A DNA stretch of 52,189 bases from Roseibium album (GCA_001404055.1 CXTY01000020.1:1-52189), one strand, 5' to 3'. Positions 28,263 to 37,076 are shown, numbered from the stretch's first letter. Notes: generated by a model from the sequence alone, not told the origin. Made by a program: numbers and translations.

Positions 28263-28296
28263 ACGCCCGCCAGTGGGAGGAGGTACTGGCGGGCGT
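28263..28296 (-). ncRNA. Cuckoo/CcsR-type hairpin 3 of unit B
   Basis: A perfect 12-bp stem (28285-28296 with 28263-28274) encloses a 10-nt loop with CCTCCTCCC on the minus strand. It is last in unit B and almost identical in stem design to the terminator hairpin of unit A, but the following sequence (TCGTTTATC) is only weakly T-rich. Confidence 0.78.
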
Positions 28297-28308
28297 CGTT
28301 TCGACTGA

Positions 28309-28332
28309 CAGGGCTGGGAGGAGGATGCCCTG
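28309..28332 (-). ncRNA. Cuckoo/CcsR-type hairpin 2 of unit B
   Basis: A perfect 6-bp stem CAGGGC/GCCCTG holds a 12-nt loop with CCTCCTCCC (plus-strand GGGAGGAGG at 28316-28324). Confidence 0.75.
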
Positions 28333-28339
28333 CGTGTCA

Positions 28340-28377
28340 CACGTCCATCGGCTGGGAGGAGGATGCCTTAGGACGCG
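28340..28377 (-). ncRNA. Cuckoo/CcsR-type hairpin 1 of unit B
   Basis: Outer 7-bp stem (28371-28377 with 28340-28346, one G-U), a 3x3 internal loop, an inner 3-bp GGC/GCC stem and a 12-nt loop with CCTCCTCCC (plus-strand GGGAGGAGG at 28354-28362). It starts 14 bp after the stop of DUF1127 gene B. Confidence 0.72.
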
Positions 28378-28391
28378 ATTTCCATATATTG

Positions 28392-28544
28392 TTAGCCGTT
28401 AGCAGAACGACGAGCGACGAATTTGATGTCGCTACGGCTGATGCCGAGGTCGTCAAGTTCGCGGGATGAAAGGCGGGACAATTCGTCAACCGCACGGCGG
28501 TAGCTCACCCAGCTGCTGTATTTTTGCCGAACATTGCCGAACAT
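28392..28544 (-). CDS. DUF1127 (YjiS-like) micro-protein B
   Basis: A 50-residue DUF1127 protein beginning MFGNVRQKYSSWVSYRRAVD and continuing ELSRLSSRELDDLGISRSDI, the full family motif. An upstream in-frame ATG would add ten residues; the start at 28544 is preferred because AAGGAA lies seven bases before it and the paralogue begins at the same place. Three CCTCCTCCC hairpins follow directly. The 238 bp between this start and the uvrA stop hold a TATAAT-like box and the uvrA terminator. Confidence 0.88.
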   Translation of the reverse strand: MFGNVRQKYSSWVSYRRAVDELSRLSSRELDDLGISRSDIKFVARRSANG

Positions 28545-28723
28545 TTTCTTATTCCTTGAATGGCGATCCGACAATGCGTCTCGCTACGTTGTTGATCATG
28601 ATATAATTCACCAGCCAAATTATAAGAAGTGCCAAGATTGCATGCCTGACATGCGTTTTGTGCAATGCAACAAAAGGCGAAGATAAATACTCACGCTGAT
28701 TCGAATATAGTTAATAAAAACAA

Positions 28724-28752
28724 AGTGCGCCGACCAGTTGGTGCGGCGCACT
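28724..28752 (-). terminator. Rho-independent terminator of uvrA
   Basis: A 9-bp stem AGTGCGCCG/CGGCGCACT (arms 28724-28732 and 28744-28752), followed on the minus strand by TTTGTTTTTATT. It lies 31 bp after the uvrA stop. Confidence 0.85.
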
Positions 28753-28782
28753 AGAAGAGGCTAGTGGATTGCAGCGTTGGTT

Positions 28783-31713
28783 TTACTCGGCAGCGTCCGT
28801 TGCGCGCAGAGGTCGGCGCAATAGCAGCTCTTGCAGGAAATGGCCTGTATAGCTTTCCTTGACCTCTGCAACGTCTTCGGGTCTTCCCTTGGCAACGACG
28901 GTTCCACCGCCGTCTCCGCCTTCCGGTCCAAGGTCGATGATCCAGTCTGCAGTTTTGATGACTTCCAGATTGTGCTCGATCACGAGAACCGTGTTGCCCT
29001 GGTCCACGAGCTCGTGAAGTACGTCCAGCAACTTGGCAACATCATGAAAATGCAGACCGGTCGTCGGTTCATCAAGAATGTACAACGTGCGACCAGTGGA
29101 GCGTTTGGAAAGCTCCTTGGCAAGTTTCACCCGTTGCGCTTCGCCGCCTGACAACGTGGTCGCCTGTTGGCCAACTTTGATGTAACCGAGACCAACACGC
29201 GCCAGCGTTTTCATCTTGTCTCGCACTGCTGGTACGGCGGAGAAAAAGTCAGCTGCTTCTTCAACGGTCATATCGAGAACGTCTGCAATAGACTTGCCCT
29301 TGAATTCGACTTCCAGTGTTTCGCGATTGTAGCGTTTGCCCTTGCAGACATCGCAAGTGACATAAACATCGGGGAGAAAGTGCATTTCAATCTTGATGAC
29401 ACCGTCACCCTGGCAAGCCTCGCACCGACCACCTTTGACGTTGAACGAAAACCGGCCCGGCTGATAGCCACGCGCTTTCGCTTCCGGCATGCCGGCGAAC
29501 CACTCCCGGATTGGCGTGAATGCGCCGGTATAGGTTGCTGGATTTGAGCGTGGCGTTCGGCCGATTGGTGACTGATCAATGTCGATCACCTTGTCGAGGA
29601 CTTCCAGGCCCTCGATCCGGTCGTGCGGAGCCGGGTTATCACGGGCACCATTCAACCGCCGCGCAGCAGCCTTGTAGAGTGTATCAACCAGGAACGTGGA
29701 CTTGCCGCCACCGGAGACACCTGTAACACAGGTGAATGTGCTCAATGGGACGTCGACATCAATGTCCTTGAGGTTATTGCCCCGCGCTCCGCGCACAGAC
29801 AGTTGCCGTTTCTTGTTGATTTTACGGCGCTCGTCGGGTCGGGAAATCATTCTGGTACCCGAAAGATATTCCCCAGTCAGGGAGTTTGGATTGGCTATGA
29901 CCTCTGAGGGCGTGCCCTTGGCGACAACCTGGCCGCCATGAACACCAGCACCAGGGCCGACATCAACCACATAGTCTGCTGTCAGAACAGCGTCTTCGTC
30001 ATGTTCCACAACGATGACCGTGTTGCCGAGGTCTCTCAGGTGTTTCAATGTTTCCAGCAGTCGTGCGTTGTCGCGCTGATGAAGTCCGATGGATGGCTCG
30101 TCGAGAACATAAAGAACACCGGTCAAGCCAGAACCAATCTGAGAGGCCAGGCGAATACGTTGGCTCTCTCCACCCGAAAGCGTGCCAGAGGCGCGGGAAA
30201 GTGTCAGATATTCCAGGCCGACATCGTTGAGAAATTTCAGCCGTTCACGGATTTCCTTCAAAATGCGGCCGGCAATTTCCGTCTGTTTGTCGTTCAGTTT
30301 TGCTGGTAGTTCTTCAAACCAGTCACGCGCCTGCCGAATTGAATACTCTGTGATGTGGCCAATGTGCTTTCCGGCAATCTTGACTGCCAATGCTTCTGGC
30401 TTCAGGCGGAAGCCGCTACACACAGGGCAGGCATGATCAGATTGAAATCTTGCAAGTTCTTCACGGACCCAAGTGGATTCAGTTTCCCGCCAACGGCGCT
30501 CGATGTTGCCGATGACACCTTCAAAGTTCTTTTCAGTCCGGTAGCTGCGTACACCATCATCATAGACAAATTCGATTTCCGTTTTGCCGGTTCCATGCAG
30601 GATGGCGTCCTGAGCCTCCGAGGGAAGATCCTTCCATGGGGTCGCCATGCCGATCTTGAAATGTTTGCACAACGCCTCCAGCGTTTGAGCGTAATAAGGA
30701 GACGTGGAGCCAGTTTTGGCCCACGGCAGAACCGCGCCTTCGCGCAAAGACAAAGAATGATCCGGGACAACCAGATCCTCTTCAAACGCAAGGGTGGTTC
30801 CAAGTCCGTCACAAGTCGGGCAAGCACCGAATGGATTGTTGAACGAAAACAGACGTGGTTCAATTTCGGAAATTGTAAACCCGGAAACCGGACACGCAAA
30901 TTTCTCGGAAAAAATCAAACGCTTCGGGTCGCCGGTTTCTTCCGTTTGGTCGGCAAATTCCGCAACTGCAATGCCGTCAGCCAACTTGAGAGCTGTTTCA
31001 AGAGAGTCAGCAAGCCTTCCTGCGATATCATCGCGCACGACAAGGCGGTCCACGACAACATCGATATTGTGCTTGTATTTTTTGTCGAGGGCAGGGGCAT
31101 CTGAAATTTCATAAAACGTACCGTCGATCTTGACCCTCTGGAAGCCCTTTTTCATGAGCTCCGCCAGTTCCTTGCGGTACTCACCCTTGCGCCCACGGAC
31201 CATGGGGGCCAGCAGGTAAAGTCGCGCGCCTTCTTCCACTTCGAGAACGCGATCAACCATCTGGCTGACGGTCTGACTTTCGATGGGAAGGCCGGTAGCT
31301 GGCGAATAGGGGATGCCTACGCGCGCAAACAAGAGCCGCATGTAGTCGTAGATTTCGGTCACTGTGCCGACGGTTGAGCGAGGATTGCGGGATGTTGTCT
31401 TCTGCTCGATCGAGATGGCAGGAGATAGACCGTCTATCTGATCGACATCCGGCTTTTGCATCATTTCAAGGAACTGCCGCGCATAGGCCGACAGGCTTTC
31501 GACATACCGCCTTTGCCCTTCCGCATATATTGTATCGAAGGCAAGTGATGACTTTCCTGAGCCGGACAAGCCGGTCATGACAATTAGCCGGTCACGTGGA
31601 AGGTCAAGGTCGACGCCCTTCAGATTGTGTTCTCTGGCGCCTTTTACACTAATCATCTTGGTACGGTCGTTTTTCCAGGAGTCGTCCGACTGTGAGCCCT
31701 TGGATGTCGTCAT
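28783..31713 (-). CDS. uvrA: Excinuclease ABC subunit A
   Basis: DNA-damage recognition ATPase of nucleotide-excision repair. The 976 residues contain the first Walker [10 protein letters not shown] after [20 protein letters not shown], a zinc-finger insertion (CPVCSGFRL), signature [14 protein letters not shown], second Walker [10 protein letters not shown], second zinc module (CEACQGDG...CDVCKGKRY), [15 protein letters not shown] and the Walker [15 protein letters not shown] start seven codons upstream (31734) is possible, but GGAAGAG lies just before the ATG at 31713. It is divergent from ssb with a LexA-type site between them, the same arrangement as in E. coli and rhizobia. Confidence 0.96.
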   Translation of the reverse strand: MTTSKGSQSDDSWKNDRTKMISVKGAREHNLKGVDLDLPRDRLIVMTGLSGSGKSSLAFDTIYAEGQRRYVESLSAYARQFLEMMQKPDVDQIDGLSPAISIEQKTTSRNPRSTVGTVTEIYDYMRLLFARVGIPYSPATGLPIESQTVSQMVDRVLEVEEGARLYLLAPMVRGRKGEYRKELAELMKKGFQRVKIDGTFYEISDAPALDKKYKHNIDVVVDRLVVRDDIAGRLADSLETALKLADGIAVAEFADQTEETGDPKRLIFSEKFACPVSGFTISEIEPRLFSFNNPFGACPTCDGLGTTLAFEEDLVVPDHSLSLREGAVLPWAKTGSTSPYYAQTLEALCKHFKIGMATPWKDLPSEAQDAILHGTGKTEIEFVYDDGVRSYRTEKNFEGVIGNIERRWRETESTWVREELARFQSDHACPVCSGFRLKPEALAVKIAGKHIGHITEYSIRQARDWFEELPAKLNDKQTEIAGRILKEIRERLKFLNDVGLEYLTLSRASGTLSGGESQRIRLASQIGSGLTGVLYVLDEPSIGLHQRDNARLLETLKHLRDLGNTVIVVEHDEDAVLTADYVVDVGPGAGVHGGQVVAKGTPSEVIANPNSLTGEYLSGTRMISRPDERRKINKKRQLSVRGARGNNLKDIDVDVPLSTFTCVTGVSGGGKSTFLVDTLYKAAARRLNGARDNPAPHDRIEGLEVLDKVIDIDQSPIGRTPRSNPATYTGAFTPIREWFAGMPEAKARGYQPGRFSFNVKGGRCEACQGDGVIKIEMHFLPDVYVTCDVCKGKRYNRETLEVEFKGKSIADVLDMTVEEAADFFSAVPAVRDKMKTLARVGLGYIKVGQQATTLSGGEAQRVKLAKELSKRSTGRTLYILDEPTTGLHFHDVAKLLDVLHELVDQGNTVLVIEHNLEVIKTADWIIDLGPEGGDGGGTVVAKGRPEDVAEVKESYTGHFLQELLLRRPLRATDAAE

Positions 31714-32264
31714 TCTCGCTCTTCCTGACCTCATGCAATGGGCTATTCGGGAGCCAATGCGTGCTTGAAACTGTTTTGGTGCGACCTTCGTTGTGGTGCG
31801 CCATTTCCCCGATATAGCAGTTTAATCCGGAGCTTCCAGTGAGGCTTTTTTGTCACCGGAAATAGAGGCGTCTTGATTGCCAGGGTCGGTTGAATCGGTT
31901 TTACAGAAATGATAAGAACAAAACAAGTACAAGCGTTGCAGGAAGTTCATAAACGTGTGACCAACGGAGAATTGTGAGAGACAGGGACGCAATAGTTTCA
32001 CGCGATAAATTCAGAACCCCTTGGGTGCAAACACAGATCTTACTCGAGCAATTGCCCGAAATGCAGCTTCTGATGACCCGGGGTCTGTACCTTGCCCTGT
32101 GGAAAATGGGAGCAGTTGGACAAAAATGAAGGCGAAACTGTTGGCGTCCCTTTAGGGTTCTGCTTTCTAGCAGCAGAACATGCTGCGCGAATGAAAAGCT
32201 GCTGATGTGCCAAAGAAGCACCAATAGTGGCTGACAGGTCGCGTTAAACAAACAGGAGTGCAGA
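31714..32264. other. Divergent uvrA/ssb intergenic region (about 550 bp)
   Basis: This contains promoters for both repair genes and the LexA-like site at 31916-31930. A hairpin GTTCTGCT-N7-AGCAGAAC lies at 32157-32179, some 85 bp before ssb, and could lie in the ssb leader. A 186-codon open frame crosses the region but overlaps ssb antisense and has no family features. No other gene is seen. Confidence 0.6.
31916..31930. promoter_or_regulatory. SOS (LexA) box between uvrA and ssb
   Basis: GAAC-AAAACAA-GTAC fits the alphaproteobacterial LexA site GAAC-N7-GAAC (complement GTTC-N7-GTTC) with a single mismatch. It is about 200 bp from uvrA and 335 bp from ssb, and uvrA is a standard SOS target. 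Confidence 0.65.
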
Positions 32265-32822
32265 ATGGCGGGCAGCGTCAATAAAGTTATTTTGGTAGGC
32301 AATCTTGGAGCTGATCCGGAAATTCGCCGGACGCAAGACGGCAGGCCAATCGCCAATCTGCGGATCGCGACTTCAGAATCCTGGCGCGACCGCAGCTCTG
32401 GAGAACGCCGGGAAAAGACAGAATGGCACCGTGTGGTCATTTTCAATGAAGGCCTGTGCAAGGTCGCTGAAAGCTACCTCCGCAAAGGTTCAAAGGTTTA
32501 TTTGGAAGGTCAACTGCAGACCCGCAAATGGCAGGACCAGTCCGGACAAGACCGCTATTCCACGGAAGTGGTACTTCAGGGTTTTAATTCTAACCTGACA
32601 ATGCTGGATGGCCGCGGCGAAGGCGGTGGTCAGCCTGGCGCATTGCCAGACCACGGGAATGACTCCCAGGGTGGCGGCGGCTTTGGAGGCGGTTCCGGCG
32701 GAGGAGGTGGCTACGGCGGCGGCTCTGGTGGTGGCGCAGGTGGCAGCTCCGGCGGCGGTGGCGGTTTTGGCGGCCCATCCGGTGGCGGTTCTGGCCCGAT
32801 GGACGACGAGATTCCGTTCTAA
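32265..32822 (+). CDS. ssb: Single-stranded DNA-binding protein
   Basis: Protects and organises ssDNA in replication, recombination and repair. The 185 residues have the OB fold at about 1-112 ([42 protein letters not shown]). A very Gly-rich linker (about 125-178) of GGGGYGG-like repeats follows, then the acidic partner-binding tip MDDEIPF. AGGAG precedes the ATG. It is divergent from uvrA. The linker repeats make this stretch locally repetitive DNA (32670-32800). Confidence 0.97.
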   Translation: MAGSVNKVILVGNLGADPEIRRTQDGRPIANLRIATSESWRDRSSGERREKTEWHRVVIFNEGLCKVAESYLRKGSKVYLEGQLQTRKWQDQSGQDRYSTEVVLQGFNSNLTMLDGRGEGGGQPGALPDHGNDSQGGGGFGGGSGGGGGYGGGSGGGAGGSSGGGGGFGGPSGGGSGPMDDEIPF

Positions 32823-32836
32823 GAACAATTGTTTAC

Positions 32837-32866
32837 AAGGGGGAGTTCTTGCTCAGGGCTCCCCTT
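32837..32866 (+). terminator. Likely terminator after ssb
   Basis: AAGGGGGAG (32837-32845) pairs with CTCCCCTT (32859-32866) with one bulged G. The following T tract is weak. It lies in the 59-bp convergent gap between ssb and the metallopeptidase-like gene. Confidence 0.5.
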
Positions 32867-32881
32867 GGTCGTTCCACGATC

Positions 32882-33358
32882 TTAACCTCCGACGTTGGGG
32901 TCATACGGTGTGCGTGGGTCATCGACGCCGTCGTAATATTCTTGCGCAGTTCCAAGGCCGCAATGATACACCGCTTCTTCCGCTAGCGTGTTGCCACCCG
33001 TAATCGGGGCGCCATTGTGGTGCGCAAATTCGTGTATGATGGTCGCAAGAACCATCCATCTTCCCATATTGAATGCGCGGTCACCGATGGCGATTTCACC
33101 TGTCGGGACGTGGATTTCACCGTGCAATGGGGCAATCATTGAGCCGTAGTTAACCCAGATACTGCTGTCCCCGATCATGCTGGACAGGCTGCGCCCATTT
33201 GGCAGCGTGCGAAAATGGGCATTGCAGGATGGGTTGTTCTTGACCATCCGGAACAGCTTGTTTCGTGCCCATTTCAATTTGCTGTACTGGCTGGAATTGA
33301 AGCTGCTGTAATTGGCGACCGGCGATGAGTGGTCTCCAACGTTGAACTGGAATGGCAT
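32882..33358 (-). CDS. Small HExxH metallopeptidase-like protein, unassigned family
   Basis: A 158-residue protein I do not recognise by name. It has a clear zinc-peptidase motif HEFAHHNG (His109, Glu110, His113), followed 14-15 residues later by a Glu pair (LAEEAVYHCG) that could give the third ligand, as in gluzincins. Two cysteines (45 and 133) could form a disulfide. There is no signal peptide or membrane helix. AGGGA five bases before the ATG supports the start. It is a lone gene between ssb and a 690-bp non-coding stretch, with its own promoter containing two dyads. A role as protease toxin/effector or secreted enzyme is possible, but nothing nearby proves it. Confidence 0.7.
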   Translation of the reverse strand: MPFQFNVGDHSSPVANYSSFNSSQYSKLKWARNKLFRMVKNNPSCNAHFRTLPNGRSLSSMIGDSSIWVNYGSMIAPLHGEIHVPTGEIAIGDRAFNMGRWMVLATIIHEFAHHNGAPITGGNTLAEEAVYHCGLGTAQEYYDGVDDPRTPYDPNVGG

Positions 33359-33378
33359 GATAATCCCTCAGTCAATAA

Positions 33379-33394
33379 TTCACGATCTCGTGAA
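33379..33394. promoter_or_regulatory. Dyad at the start region of the metallopeptidase promoter
   Basis: TTCACGA-TC-TCGTGAA is a perfect 7+2+7 inverted repeat, 21 bp before the ATG at 33358. It would overlap the predicted transcription start, the usual place for a repressor. Confidence 0.55.
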
Positions 33395-33396
33395 GG

Positions 33397-33438
33397 GTTA
33401 TAGGAAGGCTGAGAGAAAACGAACGTGACGAAGGTCAC
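33397..33438 (-). promoter_or_regulatory. CRP/FNR-class promoter candidate for the metallopeptidase gene
   Basis: On the minus strand a -10 box TATAAC (33402-33397) has no good -35 box. Instead GTGA-CGAAGG-TCAC (33425-33438), a CRP-type GTGA-N6-TCAC dyad, lies upstream. With a start about 7 nt past the -10 box (near 33390), the dyad centre is about 41.5 bp upstream, the classic class II activator position. Confidence 0.45.
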
Positions 33439-33750
33439 CAATTATGCGGTTCGATCTTTGGGAACTTTCAGAAAAATGGCCTAGCCTGGTCCAATCATTT
33501 GAAATGGAGCCCACTTCCAGTTTTCAGTCGTGCCAAAAAGGCCGTGTTCCTGCTGATTTTTGTGAATCATTGACGGTCATTTTTTGCCGCAGGCACATTT
33601 TTTTACATCGCAAAGTGTACAGAACTGGCGGAAACGTCATTTGGATCACGAGAGGCAAGGCGGGAGAGGCATATTCGTCACACTGTTTTGAATTCAAAAT
33701 ATGTGAATGACCACTGCTCTTAACGATATTAAGAAGCCTGCTATAGTATT

Positions 33751-33766
33751 AACCTTACTGCCGTCT
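33751..33766 (+). repeat. 16-nt motif upstream of the L,D-transpeptidase gene
   Basis: Second copy of AACCTTACTGCCGTCT (first at 19077-19092), three bases after a TATAGT box and about 190 bp before the upstream start candidates of the L,D-transpeptidase gene. Confidence 0.4.
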
Positions 33767-34047
33767 GCGGTTTAGCTTGTTTGTCGAATCGCGCTTTTTG
33801 TTTCAGGAAGAAACACGGCAGATGCTGTTGGGCTCAAATACACGCTGAGCAAAACAACTCCTTGGCAGGGGATGAAATCACCTGGTTCTTGAGGGCCAAG
33901 TACCAGGGTCAAACAATTTTATGATTGCGGGTTAAAAAAATGCGAGCAGATGAAATGAAACGACTTGAGCGAAGCCAATCGGTTCGCACAGATGCAGCGG
34001 TCGCGCGCAGTCAGTAGGTCCTTGGAACTTCAATCAAGGCTTGCCTG

Positions 34048-35940
34048 ATGGTAACCGTTTTAGCGTCCGGCTTCAGTGCCGTGAGCGTAGACACAGCCTC
34101 GGCCCAGGGCTTCTTTCAACGTCTGTTCAATCCGGAAAACCATCGAAGGCAGCAAGAGCGCGATAGGCAGGACCAGCTTCGTCAACAGGCTACTCAAGTT
34201 AAAGTCTCCGCACCGCGTTACCTGAACTATTCGCCAGACAGCTGGAAGAATATCTCCCTGTCGCCGCTGTCTGAAAAGAAAACTGCCGAAGTGACACCGG
34301 TTGTACCGGATCCGGAAGCAACAGATTCCTCAGAAGTCGAAGCTGTATCCATCGCGCCCGCAGCGCCAGTGGTTTTGACGGCCTTTGACGAAGCACGTCC
34401 TGCGTTGGACCGCATGTCATTGAAAATGTTACCGGAAGTTGGTGAGTCGCTGATCGCGTTTTACCGTGCTCATCCGGAGTTCAAATGGATCAAGGACGGA
34501 AAGCCCACCGTTAGCGCGGCGAAGCTGCGCAGAGCGCTGCGCAACGCTGACAAGTTTGCCTTGAACCCTGCAGACTATTTTGTTCAGCTTCCGGCCACAT
34601 CGGGTCTCGATGCAGCAGAACGCGATGCGGCTGCAATGCGCTTCGAAATGGAACTGAGTGCTGCAGCGTTGACCTACATTTTGGATGCAACGCGCGGCCG
34701 GGTCGATCCTAACCGCATCTCCCAGTACCATGATCTGCCAAGGCATAAGGTTGATCTTGTAGCCGGCCTTGAGCAGCTGTCGTCTGCTTTCGATTTTGAT
34801 GCAGAGCTTGCCGGTCATCAGCCACAAAATGATCATTTCAAGAAACTGGTTGCCGAGCGGGCACGTTTGAAAGCTGAGGACAAGGAAGCGGACCAGATCG
34901 TAATCGCTCCGGGCACGTTCCTGAAAGCTGGAAAATCAAGCTCGGAACTGAAGAACGTCGTCGCCGCGATCCAGCAAAATGGTTCCGACGAATTGCGCAC
35001 AGCGCATGCAGATACTCTGTCGGCATACGATGGCTCCGATCTCTATTCGCCTGAAATCGTCAATCTGGTGAAGGGTTTTCAGAAAGAAGCAAAGCTGACG
35101 CCTGACGGGATTGTTGGCAAAAACACCATCAAGGCGATGGTGGGTGAAACGAATGCCGCCAAGATTGCAAAAGTTGAATTGGCAATGGAGCGCAGTCGTT
35201 GGCTTCCGGAAAAGCTCGGTGAGCGCAAAGTTTTCATCAACCAGCCGGCGTACACCGCGACCTATACCGCAGCCGGTGAATTGCCGCTATCGATGCGGGT
35301 GGTGGTCGGCAAGAAATCCAATCAGACCAATTTCTTTTACGACAAGATCGAAATCGTTGAATACAATCCTTATTGGGGTGTTCCATACTCGATCATCGTG
35401 AATGAGATGCTGCCGAAACTTGCTCAGGATCCAAGCTATCTTGATCGGGCCGGGTACGAAGTGTCGACACCAGGTGGACGAAAGGTCTCTTCGTCTGCAG
35501 TGGACTGGTATGCAGTCGCTGCCAAGCAACAGTCAATCAACGTGCGACAGTATCCCGGACGCTCCAATGCGCTTGGCGAAGTGAAGATTCTGTTCCCGAA
35601 CAAGCATCATATTTACATGCACGACACACCGGCCAAAAGTCTGTTCAAGAAGGATGCACGGGCGTTCAGCCATGGGTGTGTTCGGCTGCATGATCCCAAG
35701 GCAATGGCCGCCGCTGTTCTCGGTAAATCAAAGGACTATGTGACGTCCCGAATTTCAGAAGGGCGCAATGAACAGGAAAAGGTAGCAGGCGATATTCCTG
35801 TCTATGTTTCCTATTTCACTGCGTGGCCAGACCTTGAAGGTGGCATCGCCTACTACACGGACGTCTATGATCGCGATCGCCATCTCTTGAAAGCGATCGA
35901 AAAAACGGAAGCGGCCCGGGCAAAAGCCAGAGCGTCCTGA
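34048..35940 (+). CDS. L,D-transpeptidase (YcbB/LdtD-like) with a disrupted N-terminus
   Basis: Periplasmic enzyme making 3-3 peptidoglycan cross-links. The 630 residues contain a helical scaffold region, a peptidoglycan-binding segment (coding 35038-35150, VKGFQKEAKLTPDGIVGKNT), and the YkuD catalytic domain with IYMHDTP and FSHGCVRL (His542, Cys544). The ATG used here gives a signal peptide without any basic residue (MVTVLASGFSAVSV...TASA). Upstream and in the same frame, codons from 33940 or 33955 encode a basic stretch (MKRLERSQSVRTDAAVARSQ), then TAG at 34015, then VLGTSIKACL leading into the ATG. This looks like the native N-terminus interrupted by an amber codon. Secretion may be impaired, or the TAG may be an assembly error. 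Confidence 0.85.
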   Translation: MVTVLASGFSAVSVDTASAQGFFQRLFNPENHRRQQERDRQDQLRQQATQVKVSAPRYLNYSPDSWKNISLSPLSEKKTAEVTPVVPDPEATDSSEVEAVSIAPAAPVVLTAFDEARPALDRMSLKMLPEVGESLIAFYRAHPEFKWIKDGKPTVSAAKLRRALRNADKFALNPADYFVQLPATSGLDAAERDAAAMRFEMELSAAALTYILDATRGRVDPNRISQYHDLPRHKVDLVAGLEQLSSAFDFDAELAGHQPQNDHFKKLVAERARLKAEDKEADQIVIAPGTFLKAGKSSSELKNVVAAIQQNGSDELRTAHADTLSAYDGSDLYSPEIVNLVKGFQKEAKLTPDGIVGKNTIKAMVGETNAAKIAKVELAMERSRWLPEKLGERKVFINQPAYTATYTAAGELPLSMRVVVGKKSNQTNFFYDKIEIVEYNPYWGVPYSIIVNEMLPKLAQDPSYLDRAGYEVSTPGGRKVSSSAVDWYAVAAKQQSINVRQYPGRSNALGEVKILFPNKHHIYMHDTPAKSLFKKDARAFSHGCVRLHDPKAMAAAVLGKSKDYVTSRISEGRNEQEKVAGDIPVYVSYFTAWPDLEGGIAYYTDVYDRDRHLLKAIEKTEAARAKARAS

Positions 35941-35962
35941 TCACAGACGAATTGTCCGAATT

Positions 35963-35991
35963 AAAACGCCGGAGTTTCCTCCGGCGTTTTT
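35963..35991. terminator. Bidirectional terminator between the L,D-transpeptidase gene and znuA
   Basis: A perfect 11-bp stem AAAACGCCGGA/TCCGGCGTTTT with a 6-nt loop has T tracts on both strands. It sits between the convergent stops at 35940 and 35994. Confidence 0.9.
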
Positions 35992-35993
35992 CG

Positions 35994-37055
35994 TTATTCG
36001 CCTCCCAGGCAGTCAGCCAGGCTGTCCGCAAGGTTCATCAATAACGTTGGGTAAAGGTCGATACCATTGGCGATTTCGGTGCCAAGTGGGTCGAGCGTAC
36101 CAATTCGCGCCTTGCTACCTTCAATGGCAACATTCACAATTTTTGAGTCGAATTGAGGCTCCTGAAAAACACAAGAAACGTCCAGATCCTGAATAGTGTC
36201 CTGTATTGTTGAAAGCCGGTCTGCACTTGCGATGGCTTCCGGGGTCAGAGTTATCGAACCAGATGCCTCGACATTGAAATGATGTTCAAAGTGATGATAG
36301 GCATCATGGAATACAATAAACTTCTGGCCTGATACAGGTTCCAGTTTTGCAGAGATCTTCGTTTCAAGACCTTCAATACGCTCGCTGAATTTCTTTGCGT
36401 TTGCGCGGTAAATATCAGCATTTGCTGGATCAACCTGTGCAAGTGTTTCAGCCATTGCTCCGGCTATTGCAATTCCATTGTCCGGATTCAGCCAGATATG
36501 GGCATCACGTTCGCCGCCTTCGGGCGCATGATCGTCGTGCGCATGTTCTTCTTTTTCGCCGTCATCATGTCCATGATCGTCATGGCCAGCTTCTTCATGC
36601 TCCTCGTGACCCTCCGAGTGGCTTCCATGGTCATGATCGTGGGTATCAAAAGTGGCGCCTTCGCGAAGACCAAGATGCTCAATGCCTTCCGCTTCCATCA
36701 GTTCAACAGAAGCATCGCCAGCCATCGATGAAATCGGTTTGGCAAGGGAGGAGGCCAGACCCGGGCCGATCCAGAATACGGTGTCTGCACCCTGCAAAAG
36801 AAACGCCTGCGAGGGCTTGAGCGCAAACCCGTGAGGAGAAGTGGCACCATCAATTAAGAGAAATGGCTTTCCAACGCCATCCATTACGGCAGACGCAATG
36901 GAGTGGATCGGCTTGATACTTGTGACAACTGACGGCGTATCAGCCAGCGAGGCAGTTGCAAACGCAGACAATGCAATAGCGGAAGCAATAGGAAGGCGTG
37001 TGGCTTTCTTTGCCGGTTCAAACTTGTTGAACGAAGCAGTGGAGAAGGGAAGCAT
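35994..37055 (-). CDS. znuA: Zinc ABC transporter substrate-binding protein ZnuA
   Basis: Periplasmic zinc-binding protein feeding the ZnuBC importer. The 353 residues start with a signal peptide (ATRLPIASAIALSAFATASLA). The metal-binding His residues lie in GATSPHGFAL, DAHIWLNP and FHDAYHHFEHHF. Between the first two is a long His/Asp/Glu-rich loop (coding about 36505-36660; repeats of HDDHGHDD type), typical of zinc-specific cluster 9 proteins. A TTG five codons upstream is in frame, but the ATG at 37055 is preferred. znuB, znuC and zur are not adjacent: the divergent neighbour is paaX. A Zur-like box lies 22 bp upstream. Confidence 0.93.
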   Translation of the reverse strand: MLPFSTASFNKFEPAKKATRLPIASAIALSAFATASLADTPSVVTSIKPIHSIASAVMDGVGKPFLLIDGATSPHGFALKPSQAFLLQGADTVFWIGPGLASSLAKPISSMAGDASVELMEAEGIEHLGLREGATFDTHDHDHGSHSEGHEEHEEAGHDDHGHDDGEKEEHAHDDHAPEGGERDAHIWLNPDNGIAIAGAMAETLAQVDPANADIYRANAKKFSERIEGLETKISAKLEPVSGQKFIVFHDAYHHFEHHFNVEASGSITLTPEAIASADRLSTIQDTIQDLDVSCVFQEPQFDSKIVNVAIEGSKARIGTLDPLGTEIANGIDLYPTLLMNLADSLADCLGGE

Positions 37056-37076
37056 GTGGCAGACATCCAATTTGAT

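Larger units (their letters stand above)
33359..34047. other. Long non-coding region upstream of the metallopeptidase and L,D-transpeptidase genes
   Basis: This 690-bp stretch holds the metallopeptidase promoter (33379-33438), a TATAGT box at 33742-33747, the 16-nt shared motif at 33751-33766, and from 33940 a coding-like stretch that ends at an in-frame TAG before the L,D-transpeptidase. An 88-codon frame at 33444-33710 shows no family features and AT-rich composition; it is not accepted as a gene. Confidence 0.6.

Noticed and set aside
31901..32461. 186-codon minus-strand frame between uvrA and ssb
   Set aside because: It runs antisense into ssb, has irregular composition, and shares no features with a protein family; the region is better explained as a divergent promoter.
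32670..32810. GGCGGC-rich tandem repeat
   Set aside because: It is the coding sequence of the Gly-rich SSB linker, not an independent repeat element.
33444..33710. 88-codon open frame in the region before the L,D-transpeptidase gene
   Set aside because: AT-rich, no domain or motif, no convincing ribosome binding site, and it overlaps promoter-like elements.
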